The notes beneath the pieces are model-generated. The model worked only from the letters and a program-made list of their open reading frames with translations. It made no database searches and had not been told where the DNA came from. Both the position numbers and the translations under genes were made by a program. Below, in pieces: positions 7,438-14,981 of a stretch of 19,488 nt of DNA; the first letter of the stretch is position 1, and each line of letters opens with the position of its first letter. The stretch comes from Deinococcus marmoris DSM 12784 (lineage in GTDB: Bacteria; Deinococcota; Deinococci; Deinococcales; Deinococcaceae), in NCBI RefSeq assembly GCF_000701405.1, contig NZ_JNIV01000083.1:1-19488 (forward strand). Reading direction: 5' to 3'.

Positions 7438-8658
7438 TCAGAGCTTCAGCTCACCGTCTCTGGACACGTTCAGGTCCTGGGCCACCTCGCGGGCCGCCCC
7501 CTGGCGTTCGCGGTCCAGGTAGGTCTGGGCCTGGGCCACCTCCTTGTCCAGCACCTGCATGGTCTCGCTGAAGCGCTCCAGCGCCTGCTGACGGTAGGTG
7601 CTGATGGCGTCCAGTGCGCCATACACGTCGCGGAAGGCCCCCTGAATGATCTGCGGGTCCACCGTGGCGCTGCCCGCCTGCCGCTGAATCTCGGTGGACT
7701 GCTGCTTCAGGAGGCTGGCGGTGCTGCCGATCATCTTGCCCGTCGTGTCGTTGATGGCCGTGATCTGCCCCAGTACTGCGCCCTGCGTCCCCAGCGCCTG
7801 CGAGACCATCAATGCAGTTTTGAGGGCGCTGACGGTGGTGGTGGTGGCCCGGTCCACGCCCTTGATCAGTTCCAGATTGTTGCGCCGCACCAGATCGAGG
7901 GCGAGGTAGCCCTGAATGCTGACGGCGAGTTGGGTGAGCAGATCGGTGACGCGCTGGCGCACCGCGAACAGCAATTCCTCGCTGACCATGCGGGCCTTCT
8001 CGGGGTCCGTCGTCGCCAGTTCGGACAACCGCTCGGTCAGGGCCGTGTCCACCGCCTTGCCGACGTGGGCGTACTGCCGGAGCTTTTGCATGGTCTCCCA
8101 CAGGTGCAGTTTCTCGGTCTCGATGGTGGCATTGTCGCGCCTCAGCTCATCCTGACCCCGGTAGAGTGATTCCAGAATGCCGTTCAGGTGCGACTGGGCA
8201 CTCTGATACTTGTCCATCGCGTTCTGCACCTTCTTGGCCCCTGGCAGGATGCCAAACAGGCGGCGAGGCGTGGGGGCGCGGCTGGGATCCAGATCCTCCA
8301 CGGTGCGCCGCAGTTCGGTCAGGCCATTGAGAATGTCGCTGCCCTCGGCCAGTGCGCCGCTGCGGGTGGCACGCAGGGGGCGGTCCAGCATGCGGTTGCT
8401 GGTCTGCGCCGCCGCGCGTTGCTCGGGCAGGCCCAGATCATGCACGGCGTCCAGCTTGCGCTTGAATTCCGGGCTGTGCGCCCCAGAATTCAACACGTCC
8501 AGAGCGAAGGCGCGGGCCATACCGTCCAGGCGGGTGCGGTCCTCATTGGACAGCGGCACCATTTCGGGCGCGTCCACCGGGGCCACGTTCTTGACGGCCT
8601 CCGGCGCGCTCAGGGAAGTTTCGGGCGGGATCAGCGGGCCGGGTTTGCCATCGGTCAT
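7438..8658 (-). CDS. Toxic anion resistance protein, TelA/KlaA family
   Basis: This 406-residue, largely helical cytosolic protein matches TelA (PF05816), named for tellurite resistance and also found in ter-type stress loci. The N-terminal 60 residues are proline-rich and variable. The core includes 'RRLFGILPGAKKVQNAMDKYQSAQSHLNGILESLYRGQDEL', a long coiled-coil stretch, 'AHVGKAVDTALTERLSEL', and the conserved 'YLALDLVRRNNLELIKGVDRATTTTVSALKTALMVSQAL' near residues 255-295. Length is typical of the family. I chose ATG 8658 because homology starts after it; the frame stays open upstream without family features. It heads a run with the two kinases downstream. There are no other ter genes here, so a link to tellurite is by family name only. 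Confidence 0.9.
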   Translation of the reverse strand: MTDGKPGPLIPPETSLSAPEAVKNVAPVDAPEMVPLSNEDRTRLDGMARAFALDVLNSGAHSPEFKRKLDAVHDLGLPEQRAAAQTSNRMLDRPLRATRSGALAEGSDILNGLTELRRTVEDLDPSRAPTPRRLFGILPGAKKVQNAMDKYQSAQSHLNGILESLYRGQDELRRDNATIETEKLHLWETMQKLRQYAHVGKAVDTALTERLSELATTDPEKARMVSEELLFAVRQRVTDLLTQLAVSIQGYLALDLVRRNNLELIKGVDRATTTTVSALKTALMVSQALGTQGAVLGQITAINDTTGKMIGSTASLLKQQSTEIQRQAGSATVDPQIIQGAFRDVYGALDAISTYRQQALERFSETMQVLDKEVAQAQTYLDRERQGAAREVAQDLNVSRDGELKL

Positions 8659-8745
8659 GCTCTCTATTACGCACCAAGACAGTGAGGGGTTGCATCCGGC
8701 AAAAGGCGTAAGGGGTTGGGGAAAGATGTGGAAGACTCGTGCCAC

Positions 8746-9279
8746 ATGCCAGACCTGACCCTGCGTGAGCGCCGCCCTGACGATCTGGCCGTGGAGTGGC
8801 GCTGGTCACACGCCGAGGTAGACCCGGAATGGAAGCTCTGGGACGGCCCGTATTTTCACACTCAGCACAAAACGCAATCTCTCACCCTGGCGGAATTCAT
8901 GGAGCGGGCTGCTCACAAGCCACCATCATCCAATCGGAAAATCATCGCGCTGGATGACGTGTGCATCGGCCTCGTCACCCGTTCGGAGGAGGCTCCAGAG
9001 GGCGGCGGCTGGTGGGAACTGGGCATCGTCATTTACGATCCGGCCTACTGGGGCGGCGGCCTGGGCACCCGCGCTCTGACGCTCTGGACAGCAACCACCT
9101 TTGCCGAAACGGACGCACACGTCATCACCCTGACCACCTGGGGAGGCAACGAACGAATGGTCCGCGCCGCAGAGAGGGCTGGCTACCGCGAATGCGCCCG
9201 CATCCCAGAGGCACGAGCATGGAATGGGCGACGCTGGGACAGCGTGAAACTGGCATCTCTGCATCCAGAATCGCATTGA
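8746..9279 (+). CDS. GNAT-family N-acetyltransferase (RimJ/RimL type)
   Basis: This 177-residue cytosolic protein has the GNAT fold expected of acetyl-CoA-dependent N-acetyltransferases. It shows an N-terminal 'LTLRERRPDDLAVEWRWSH', a strand 'WWELGIVIYDPAYWGGGLGTRALTLW' carrying the acetyl-CoA loop (the Q/RxxGxG/A equivalent WGGGLGT) near residue 105, and 'TTWGGNERMVRAAERAGYRECARIPEAR', the alpha4 region typical of RimJ/RimL-like enzymes. Length is normal. I chose ATG 8746, where homology begins; in-frame TTG 8716 adds a non-family decapeptide. It diverges from telA across 87 bp. The substrate (protein N-terminus, amine or drug) is unknown. Confidence 0.88.
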   Translation: MPDLTLRERRPDDLAVEWRWSHAEVDPEWKLWDGPYFHTQHKTQSLTLAEFMERAAHKPPSSNRKIIALDDVCIGLVTRSEEAPEGGGWWELGIVIYDPAYWGGGLGTRALTLWTATTFAETDAHVITLTTWGGNERMVRAAERAGYRECARIPEARAWNGRRWDSVKLASLHPESH

Positions 9280-9315
9280 GCCGCACTCAAGCTCATTCTT
9301 TCGCCAGAAAACAGT

Positions 9316-9330
9316 TTACCGGTGTAACAT
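9316..9330 (+). promoter_or_regulatory. Operator-like palindrome and leaderless -10 of the DUF606-MarR operon
   Basis: TTAC-CGGT-GTAA (9316-9327) is an inverted repeat overlapping the -10 TAACAT (9325-9330), which lies six bases before ATG 9337. A protein bound here would occlude the promoter. The MarR gene that ends this operon is the obvious candidate, by autoregulation. The -35 region (near 9302-9307) is poor. Confidence 0.5.
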
Positions 9331-9336
9331 CCGAGT

Positions 9337-9798
9337 ATGATTGCCGAATCCAGACGCGCCCCCTTCCTTCTCCTGGCGGTGGCTGCCGGAACCCTGTTGC
9401 CCATGCAGTTCGCCGTGAACAGTGCGCTGGCAGGCGAACTGCACTCGGTGACGTTGACAGCGGGCCTGTCGTATCTGGTGGGCGCAGTGGCGCTGGGCAT
9501 CGTGCTGGCGCTGCTGCGGGTACGGCCCAACTGGACGGCGGCAGCGACTGCTCCGCGCTGGGTGTGGCTGGGCGGCGTGGTGGGCAGCGCCTACGTGGTG
9601 GGCAGCGTGGTCCTGACCCGGCTGCTGGGCGCGGCCCTGGCCACCACGTTCGTGATTGCCGCACAGGTGCTGACCGCGCTGGCGCTGGATCATTTTGGCG
9701 CGCTGGGGCTGCCACGCAGACGGATGAACCGCACGCGCACGCTGGCCGTGCTGCTGGTGCTGGCGGCGCTGGCGCTGCGGCTGTGGGGGCTGGCATGA
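9337..9798 (+). CDS. DUF606 (small DMT-type) membrane protein, first of a pair
   Basis: This 153-residue protein has five predicted membrane segments (about residues 9-29, 38-60, 74-92, 95-117 and 133-150). It belongs to DUF606 (YdcZ-like, drug/metabolite transporter superfamily), with the typical 'GTLLPMQFAVNSALAGELHSVTLTAGLSYLVGA' opening. Positive residues cluster at the N-terminus (ESRR), after segment 2 (RVRPNW) and between segments 4 and 5 (PRRRMNRTR), which predicts an N-inside orientation. Its stop overlaps the next start (ATGA), so the two halves are translationally coupled. In this family pairs of homologous half-size genes are thought to form antiparallel dimers. The substrate is unknown; a MarR gene in the same operon suggests export of a small toxic compound. 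Confidence 0.88.
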   Translation: MIAESRRAPFLLLAVAAGTLLPMQFAVNSALAGELHSVTLTAGLSYLVGAVALGIVLALLRVRPNWTAAATAPRWVWLGGVVGSAYVVGSVVLTRLLGAALATTFVIAAQVLTALALDHFGALGLPRRRMNRTRTLAVLLVLAALALRLWGLA

Positions 9799-10247
9799 GT
9801 CTGGTGGCCCTGCTGGCAACCATCGGTGCGGGCATCGGCCTGTCGGCGGGGCTGGCCTTTAACCTGCGGCTGGCAGCCGTCCTGGGTTCGCCGCTGATCG
9901 CCACGTTTGTTACGTTCTGGGTGGGTGCGGCGCTGCTGATCTCGCTATGGGCGCTGGGACTGGACGGCGCACGGCCTGACACCTGGCCCGCACTGTGGAC
10001 ACTGGTTGGCGGCCTGCTGGGCGTCACCTACGTCACCCTGAGCCTGATCACGGGCGCGCGGCTGGGGGCCGGGGCCAGCACGGTGGCGGTCACGCTGGGA
10101 CAGGTTGTGGGGGCGGCCATCATCACGGGCCTGGGCTGGCTGGGACAGACCGCGCAGCCCCCCACCCTGGCCGGAATTCTGAGCGCGGCGCTGCTGCTGG
10201 GCGCGGTGGGCCTGCTGGCCGCTGACCGCCAGAGGAAGCAGCAATGA
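9795..10247 (+). CDS. DUF606 (small DMT-type) membrane protein, second of a pair
   Basis: This 150-residue, five-segment membrane protein is homologous to the preceding one; compare 'GIGLSAGLAFNLRLAAVLGSPLIATFVTFWVGAALL' with the first protein's opening. Its start is uncharged (MSLVALLATI), while the C-terminus ends in ADRQRKQQ. With five segments this places the C-terminus inside and the N-terminus outside, opposite to its partner. It overlaps both neighbours by four bases (ATGA at 9795 and at 10244), so all three genes should be made together. It probably forms the second half of an antiparallel heterodimeric transporter; the substrate is unknown. Confidence 0.88.
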   Translation: MSLVALLATIGAGIGLSAGLAFNLRLAAVLGSPLIATFVTFWVGAALLISLWALGLDGARPDTWPALWTLVGGLLGVTYVTLSLITGARLGAGASTVAVTLGQVVGAAIITGLGWLGQTAQPPTLAGILSAALLLGAVGLLAADRQRKQQ

Positions 10248-10732
10248 AGGGCGCATCTACCGCCGAACTCCTGGCCCGGATTGAGCGCGACTGGCACGCG
10301 GCGCGGCCCGACTTGAACCCGGAGCCGATGCTGACGGTGATCGCGGTACAGCGCACATCTGGCCTGCTTCAAACCGAGCTGGAGGCATTTTTTGCCCAGC
10401 ACAGTCTCACGCCGTCTGCCTTTGATGTGCTGGCCACGCTGCGCCGCTCCGCCCCGCCCGAAGGATTGACGCTGGGAGAACTGGCCGCGCTGATGGCGAT
10501 CACGCCGCCCGCCGTGACGAAGCGGGTGGACGTTTTGATGGAACGTGGACTTGTGGAACGGCTCCCCCACCCCTCAGACCGCCGCGCCATTCGCGCCCGC
10601 CTGACCGCGACGGGATTTGAGCTGGTGGATGGTCTCCTGACCGCCCATCTTGAAAACGAGGAACGGCTGCTCTCGGAGCTGAGCGGCGACGAGAGACGGA
10701 CCCTCAGAACACTGCTGGGGCGGATTCGCTGA
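10244..10732 (+). CDS. MarR-family transcriptional regulator
   Basis: This 162-residue DNA-binding protein shows the MarR winged helix: 'LTPSAFDVLATLRRS' (about residues 51-65), helix-turn-helix 'LTLGELAALMAITPPAVTKRVDVLMERGLVER' (about 74-105) and the wing 'PHPSDRRAIRARLTATG' with the conserved D-R-R (about 108-124). Flanking helices provide dimerisation. Members normally repress their own operon and release DNA on binding small phenolic or lipophilic ligands. It is the last gene of the DUF606 operon, and an operator-like palindrome overlaps that operon's promoter, so autoregulation is likely. The ligand cannot be predicted. Confidence 0.9.
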   Translation: MKGASTAELLARIERDWHAARPDLNPEPMLTVIAVQRTSGLLQTELEAFFAQHSLTPSAFDVLATLRRSAPPEGLTLGELAALMAITPPAVTKRVDVLMERGLVERLPHPSDRRAIRARLTATGFELVDGLLTAHLENEERLLSELSGDERRTLRTLLGRIR

Positions 10733-10735
10733 GGC

Positions 10736-10804
10736 TTACTTCCCCAAGGACTGGATACGCCCGCCGTCTACGGCCACCATCCGGGCATGAGCGGGCGCGG
10801 CCAG
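10736..10804 (-). pseudogene. Possible short gene relic between marR and aroA
   Basis: A 22-codon open stretch ends at TAA (10736-10738) and contains 'ARMVAVDGGRIQSLGK' from an ATG at 10778-10780. The pattern resembles the first strands of amidohydrolases or the C-terminal 'VDGG' of short-chain dehydrogenases. It is bounded by stops and has no continuing frame on either side. It may be a leftover of a lost gene or chance. Confidence 0.2.
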
Positions 10805-10843
10805 TCAGCTCAAGGGCGAGAAGCTACCGTTCCATTCCGAGCG

Positions 10844-12184
10844 TTAATGCGTGTCCGTCTGCAGATACTCAAACCGCGCTCCCAGGTCTTCCAGGTGGCG
10901 GAAGAACAGCGGATAGCTCTTGCGAATATGGTGCGCGCCCGTGATGCGGATGGGCGCTTCCGCCCGCAGCCCAAGCAGGGTCAGCAGCATGATCATGCGG
11001 TGATCGCCGTGCCCGTCGGCGGTGATGCCCCCGGCAATTTTGCCCGTCCCGGTGATGCTCAGGCTGTCTGCCGTCTCGGTGGCGTGGATGCCCAGCCGCT
11101 CCAGCTCGCGCCGCGTGTCGCTGATGCGGTCACATTCCTTGAGACGCAGGGTAGACACATTTTCCCAGGTGGTCATGCCTTTCGCGAGGGCAGCAGCGGC
11201 GGTCAATGCCTGCACCGCGTCGGTAAAACCGTCCCCGTCGCGCGTGACGGCATTCAGAGGCTGGCCTCCACGCACGATCAATGTATCCCCCTCGCGCACG
11301 ATGTCCGCGCCCATCTCGCGCAGCACGGCCACCGCCTCACGTTCGCCCTGAAGGTCATTTTCACGCAGGTTGCCCAGACGGACCTCACCGGGCAGCAGTG
11401 CCGCCGCCGCCAGAATGGCTGCCGAACCGGGGTAATCGCCTGGAACGGACACGCGCCCCGCCCCGTACTTCTGCCCGCCGGGAATGGAAATCCGGCTGAG
11501 GTCCTCACTGGCGCTGAAGCGCACGCCGAAAGCACTCAGCGTGTCCAGCGTCTGCCGCAGCGGGGCGTGGCTCTTGATCTGCCCGGTCAGGCGCAGGTCC
11601 AGGCCACGGGGGAGCAGCGGTCCCAGGAAGATCAGGGCGCTGGCGTACTGGCTGGACTTCTCAGCACTGACCTCCACTGTTCCGCCCTGGACGGGTCCGC
11701 TGATGGTCAGAGGCAATCTCCCTCCGTTGCTGCCCACGCGTGCGCCCAGGCGTTCCAGCGCCGCCAGCAAATCACCCTGCGGACGCTTGCCCAGCGAGTC
11801 GGGGTAATCGGTGATGAAGGTGGTATCGGTGGTCAGCGCCGCCACGCCCATCAGAAAGCGGGCCACTGCGCCCGCATTGCCGGGGTTGAGGGTCACGCCC
11901 ACACGGGGGGCCGCGCCGAATCCCCGGATCACGGCGTCGCCGCCCACCAACGTCACGCCCGCACCCCAGTCTTCCAGGCAGCGCAGCATGGCCCCGGCAT
12001 CCTCACTGGTGGCGATGCCCACCACGCGGGTTTCACCTTCCGCCAGCGCCGCCGCCAGCAGATAGCGCGTGGTGTAGTTCTTGCTGGGCTGGGCGCGCAG
12101 CTCGCCGTTCAGGGCCTGGGCCGGGTGGACGAGAACATCGAACGTTTCTGGTAATTCGGGAGTGGGCACGCCATCTGGACTCAT
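10844..12184 (-). CDS. aroA: 3-phosphoshikimate 1-carboxyvinyltransferase (EPSP synthase)
   Basis: AroA joins shikimate-3-phosphate and phosphoenolpyruvate to EPSP in the chorismate pathway. At 446 residues it is full length. Landmarks are 'AQPSKNYTTR' (K35, R40), 'NPGNAGAVARFL' (101-112), 'KRPQGD' (R134), 'EKSSQYASALIF' near 175-186, 'PGDYPGSAAI' near 248, D322 in 'FTDAVQ', 'LKECDRIS' (E350, R353), 'GDHRMIM' (R396) and 'IRKSYPLFF' (K422). The catalytic residues are therefore kept. However, the Thr that follows the conserved NAG in most EPSP synthases (E. coli Thr97) is Ala106, and the usual LPGSKS is QPSKN. The start at 12184 has TAGCCT six bases upstream (leaderless). It converges on marR and diverges from ilvA, so it is monocistronic here. 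Confidence 0.95.
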   Translation of the reverse strand: MSPDGVPTPELPETFDVLVHPAQALNGELRAQPSKNYTTRYLLAAALAEGETRVVGIATSEDAGAMLRCLEDWGAGVTLVGGDAVIRGFGAAPRVGVTLNPGNAGAVARFLMGVAALTTDTTFITDYPDSLGKRPQGDLLAALERLGARVGSNGGRLPLTISGPVQGGTVEVSAEKSSQYASALIFLGPLLPRGLDLRLTGQIKSHAPLRQTLDTLSAFGVRFSASEDLSRISIPGGQKYGAGRVSVPGDYPGSAAILAAAALLPGEVRLGNLRENDLQGEREAVAVLREMGADIVREGDTLIVRGGQPLNAVTRDGDGFTDAVQALTAAAALAKGMTTWENVSTLRLKECDRISDTRRELERLGIHATETADSLSITGTGKIAGGITADGHGDHRMIMLLTLLGLRAEAPIRITGAHHIRKSYPLFFRHLEDLGARFEYLQTDTH

Positions 12185-12190
12185 GCGGGC

Positions 12191-12196
12191 AGGCTA
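12191..12196 (-). promoter_or_regulatory. Leaderless -10 of aroA
   Basis: TAGCCT on the minus strand lies six bases (GCCCGC) before ATG 12184. No Shine-Dalgarno sequence and no clear -35 hexamer are visible. Confidence 0.5.
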
Positions 12197-12478
12197 GCGC
12201 CGGAAGGCAACGCAGGCGGGGCGGCTGTCTGGAGGAAGGACCGCCCCCATGACGGCCAGCTCCCAGCGAAAGCAGAGTCAGATGGAGAAGAACCGATGGA
12301 TGCCAGTCCTTCAAACTCTCTACAGCCCAGAAAGCCACCACCGAAGCCGCAACCGAAGGCCGTCGGGCGCGAAGCGGACGGGCCGCATTCAGCGTGACGG
12401 AGCAGGGCATCAGACCCGGATACAGCCGCCCTCTCCCGCCCAAAACGCCCACAAACTCGTGCCTAGCGCAGCGCTGCT
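12197..12478. other. Intergenic stretch with no recognisable gene
   Basis: Open frames exist here on both strands, but their translations are low-complexity or basic shadows without family motifs, and none has a convincing start. No tRNA, riboswitch or mobile-element end was recognised. The stretch separates the divergent aroA and ilvA transcription units. Confidence 0.6.
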
Positions 12479-12516
12479 CCCCCTGCCCCCCCGGGGTAGG
12501 GGGCTGGGGGGCGGGG
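12479..12516 (+). repeat. G-rich hairpin / G-quadruplex-prone intergenic repeat
   Basis: CCCCC-TG-CCCC (12479-12489) pairs with GGGG-TA-GGGGG (12493-12503) across a CCC loop, 11 pairs including one G-U. The G-runs continue as GGGG-TA-GGGGG-CT-GGGGGG-C-GGGG (12493-12516), four runs of at least four G with loops of 2, 2 and 1, an ideal quadruplex pattern. The overall form resembles palindromic intergenic (REP-like) repeats of GC-rich bacteria. It lies about 47 bp before the ilvA leader -10. Confidence 0.7.
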
Positions 12517-12562
12517 TATCCCTTGTCTACCTCTCAAACGCCTCTCCCCCGCACGTCTCCCC

Positions 12563-12568
12563 TATCCT
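12563..12568 (+). promoter_or_regulatory. -10 element of the ilvA leader transcript
   Basis: TATCCT ends seven bases before ATG 12576 of a short leader reading frame, the same spacing used by purU and close to the six bases seen at aroA, copZ and copA. Transcription would start at or next to that ATG. No good -35 is seen. Confidence 0.5.
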
Positions 12569-12575
12569 CACCCTT

Positions 12576-12620
12576 ATGAACGCCGCGCGAATTATTGGCA
12601 GGTCAGGGGAAGGCACCTGA
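12576..12620 (+). CDS. Putative ilvA leader peptide with tandem Ile codons
   Basis: The 14-codon frame reads MNAARIIGRSGEGT and ends at TGA 12618-12620. It carries two consecutive ATT isoleucine codons at 12591-12596, unusual codons in this GC-rich genome, and a threonine as its last residue. IlvA, the downstream gene, deaminates threonine in the first step committed to isoleucine. The stop codon lies in the 3' arm of a hairpin (12602-12621), and an intrinsic terminator follows 24 bases later. These are the parts of a ribosome-mediated attenuator. The frame is too short to prove by coding statistics, and the call rests on its position and the leaderless -10 seven bases upstream. Confidence 0.5.
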   Translation: MNAARIIGRSGEGT

Positions 12621-12636
12621 CAGCCGCCGCGCTGCC
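12597..12636 (+). promoter_or_regulatory. Leader hairpin overlapping the ilvA leader peptide
   Basis: GTCAGG (12602-12607) pairs with CCTGAC (12616-12621) around an eight-base loop, and GGCAG (12597-12601) can close the base with CTGCC (12632-12636). A ribosome paused on the Ile codons at 12591-12596 would cover the 5' arm. A competing five-base pairing, CCGCG (12627-12631) with CGCGG (12658-12662), would invade the terminator, but it is short, so the switching scheme is tentative. Confidence 0.45.
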
Positions 12637-12644
12637 CAGAGTCC

Positions 12645-12673
12645 CCCCCGCCACCGACGCGGGGGCTTTTTTT
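12645..12673 (+). terminator. Intrinsic terminator (attenuator) in front of ilvA
   Basis: CCCCCGC (12645-12651), loop CACCGAC, GCGGGGG (12659-12665), one C, then seven T (12667-12673) form a textbook intrinsic terminator. It ends 24 bases before the ilvA start codon and after the leader frame, with no other gene upstream on this strand for more than 1.9 kb, so its evident role is premature termination of the ilvA transcript. Confidence 0.85.
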
Positions 12674-12697
12674 GCATTCAGTACGGAGGACAGACCC

Positions 12698-14248
<1,551 letters not shown>

Positions 14249-14497
14249 AGTGTTCGGGCTTGGGTCTGGGATTCAACAGAATTGCGGGTTTCAGAATGCT
14301 CCGCTCCCCTATCTCGAAAACTCAGTGTCTCAACGCTGTTAGCACACCTTCGATTCTTTTCCCGAATTGATCACACCTGTCCGATTTCGCCAGTTCGGGA
14401 TGGCGGTGAGTCTGGGCTTCGCCCCCCGTAGAGGTTTTTCAGATTGTGCGGATGCAAATTCTGGCTTGGAGGCAACAGCTCACCCGATCTCGCCACA
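14249..14497. other. Lower-GC intergenic stretch, possible ilvA terminator
   Basis: This sequence is visibly richer in A/T than its surroundings and holds no recognisable gene. GGGC-TTC-GCCC (14414-14424) is a small hairpin followed after six more bases by GAGGTTTTT, a poor terminator candidate for ilvA. An 80-codon minus-strand frame (14371-14613) crosses the inverted-repeat element and has no family features. Confidence 0.4.
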
Positions 14498-14634
14498 ATA
14501 CGGACTCCGATTGAATCGTTTACAAAATTGATGGAAATCCGAGCGGACGCGAGAAGGAAAGAAACGAGTTCCGGGCGTGGAGTTGGCAAACTGGAGCTGT
14601 CTCGGTTTGTCAACCAAACAAACGGAATCCGTAT
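14498..14634. repeat. 137-bp element with 28-bp terminal inverted repeats (MITE-like)
   Basis: The left end (14498-14525) starts ATACGGACTCCGATTG. The right end, read on the minus strand (14634-14607), starts ATACGGATTCCGTTTG. Over 28 bases the two agree at 22 positions, ending in a shared ACAA. Each end also holds a small palindrome CGGAnTCCG. The interior is A/T-richer than the genome and non-coding, and no target duplication is obvious. It lies 20 bp from the csoR stop codon. It may be a non-autonomous mobile element, a small intergenic repeat or an RNA gene. Confidence 0.6.
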
Positions 14635-14654
14635 AACAGGTCATTTTCCGGTCT

Positions 14655-14981
14655 TCAGCGGTAACGCAAAGCTTCCATCACTTCTTCCACCAGTTCCACG
14701 CTGTCGCCGCGCCCAGCAGAGGTGGCCACATGCGCTTCCAGATGACCGCGCAACACCACGTCGCCCGCGCCGCTGAGTGCGCCCTGCACAGCCTTGATCT
14801 GCCGCAGCACGTCCACGCAGTACACTTCGGGATCATCCAGCATCCGCACGATGCTGTCCAGATGACCGCGGGCGATGCTCAGGCGGCGGCGGGCGCGTTT
14901 GCGGGCGTCCTCCGGCATACACAGCTTGCCTTCTGCGTGGCAGTGGGGGGAGGCAGTCTCGATCACGTCATCGTCGGTCAT
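14655..14981 (-). CDS. csoR: CsoR-family copper-sensing repressor
   Basis: This 108-residue all-helical repressor (DUF156/CsoR family) should bind operator DNA as a tetramer and leave when Cu(I) binds. The metal site of CsoR is C-x24-H-x3-C; here it is C55 ('EVYCVDVLRQIKAVQGAL'), H80 and H84 ('GHLEAHV'), a Cys-His-His set as reported for Thermus thermophilus CsoR. The second-shell Tyr (Y54) and Glu (E100) positions are kept. The N-terminal extension has an extra H13-C14-H15 and C21, a possible added metal site. It is the last gene of copZ-DUF305-csoR, and its ATG overlaps the DUF305 stop by four bases. Similar boxes in both local promoters are its probable operators. Confidence 0.92.
   Translation of the reverse strand: MTDDDVIETASPHCHAEGKLCMPEDARKRARRRLSIARGHLDSIVRMLDDPEVYCVDVLRQIKAVQGALSGAGDVVLRGHLEAHVATSAGRGDSVELVEEVMEALRYR

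Noticed and set aside
8961..10247. 428-codon plus-strand frame joining the GNAT region to the second DUF606 protein
   Set aside because: Its first part is out of frame with the GNAT and first DUF606 genes and reads as a shadow; only the last 150 codons from ATG 9795 are the real gene.
12576..12697. T-box riboswitch in front of ilvA
   Set aside because: The T-box consensus (AGGGTGGnACCGCG) and a long stem I are missing; the leader is only about 120 nt and contains a short reading frame instead.
14371..14613. 80-codon minus-strand frame in the ilvA-csoR intergenic region
   Set aside because: It runs across one inverted-repeat end of the MITE-like element, shows no recognisable domain, and no good ribosome site was seen.
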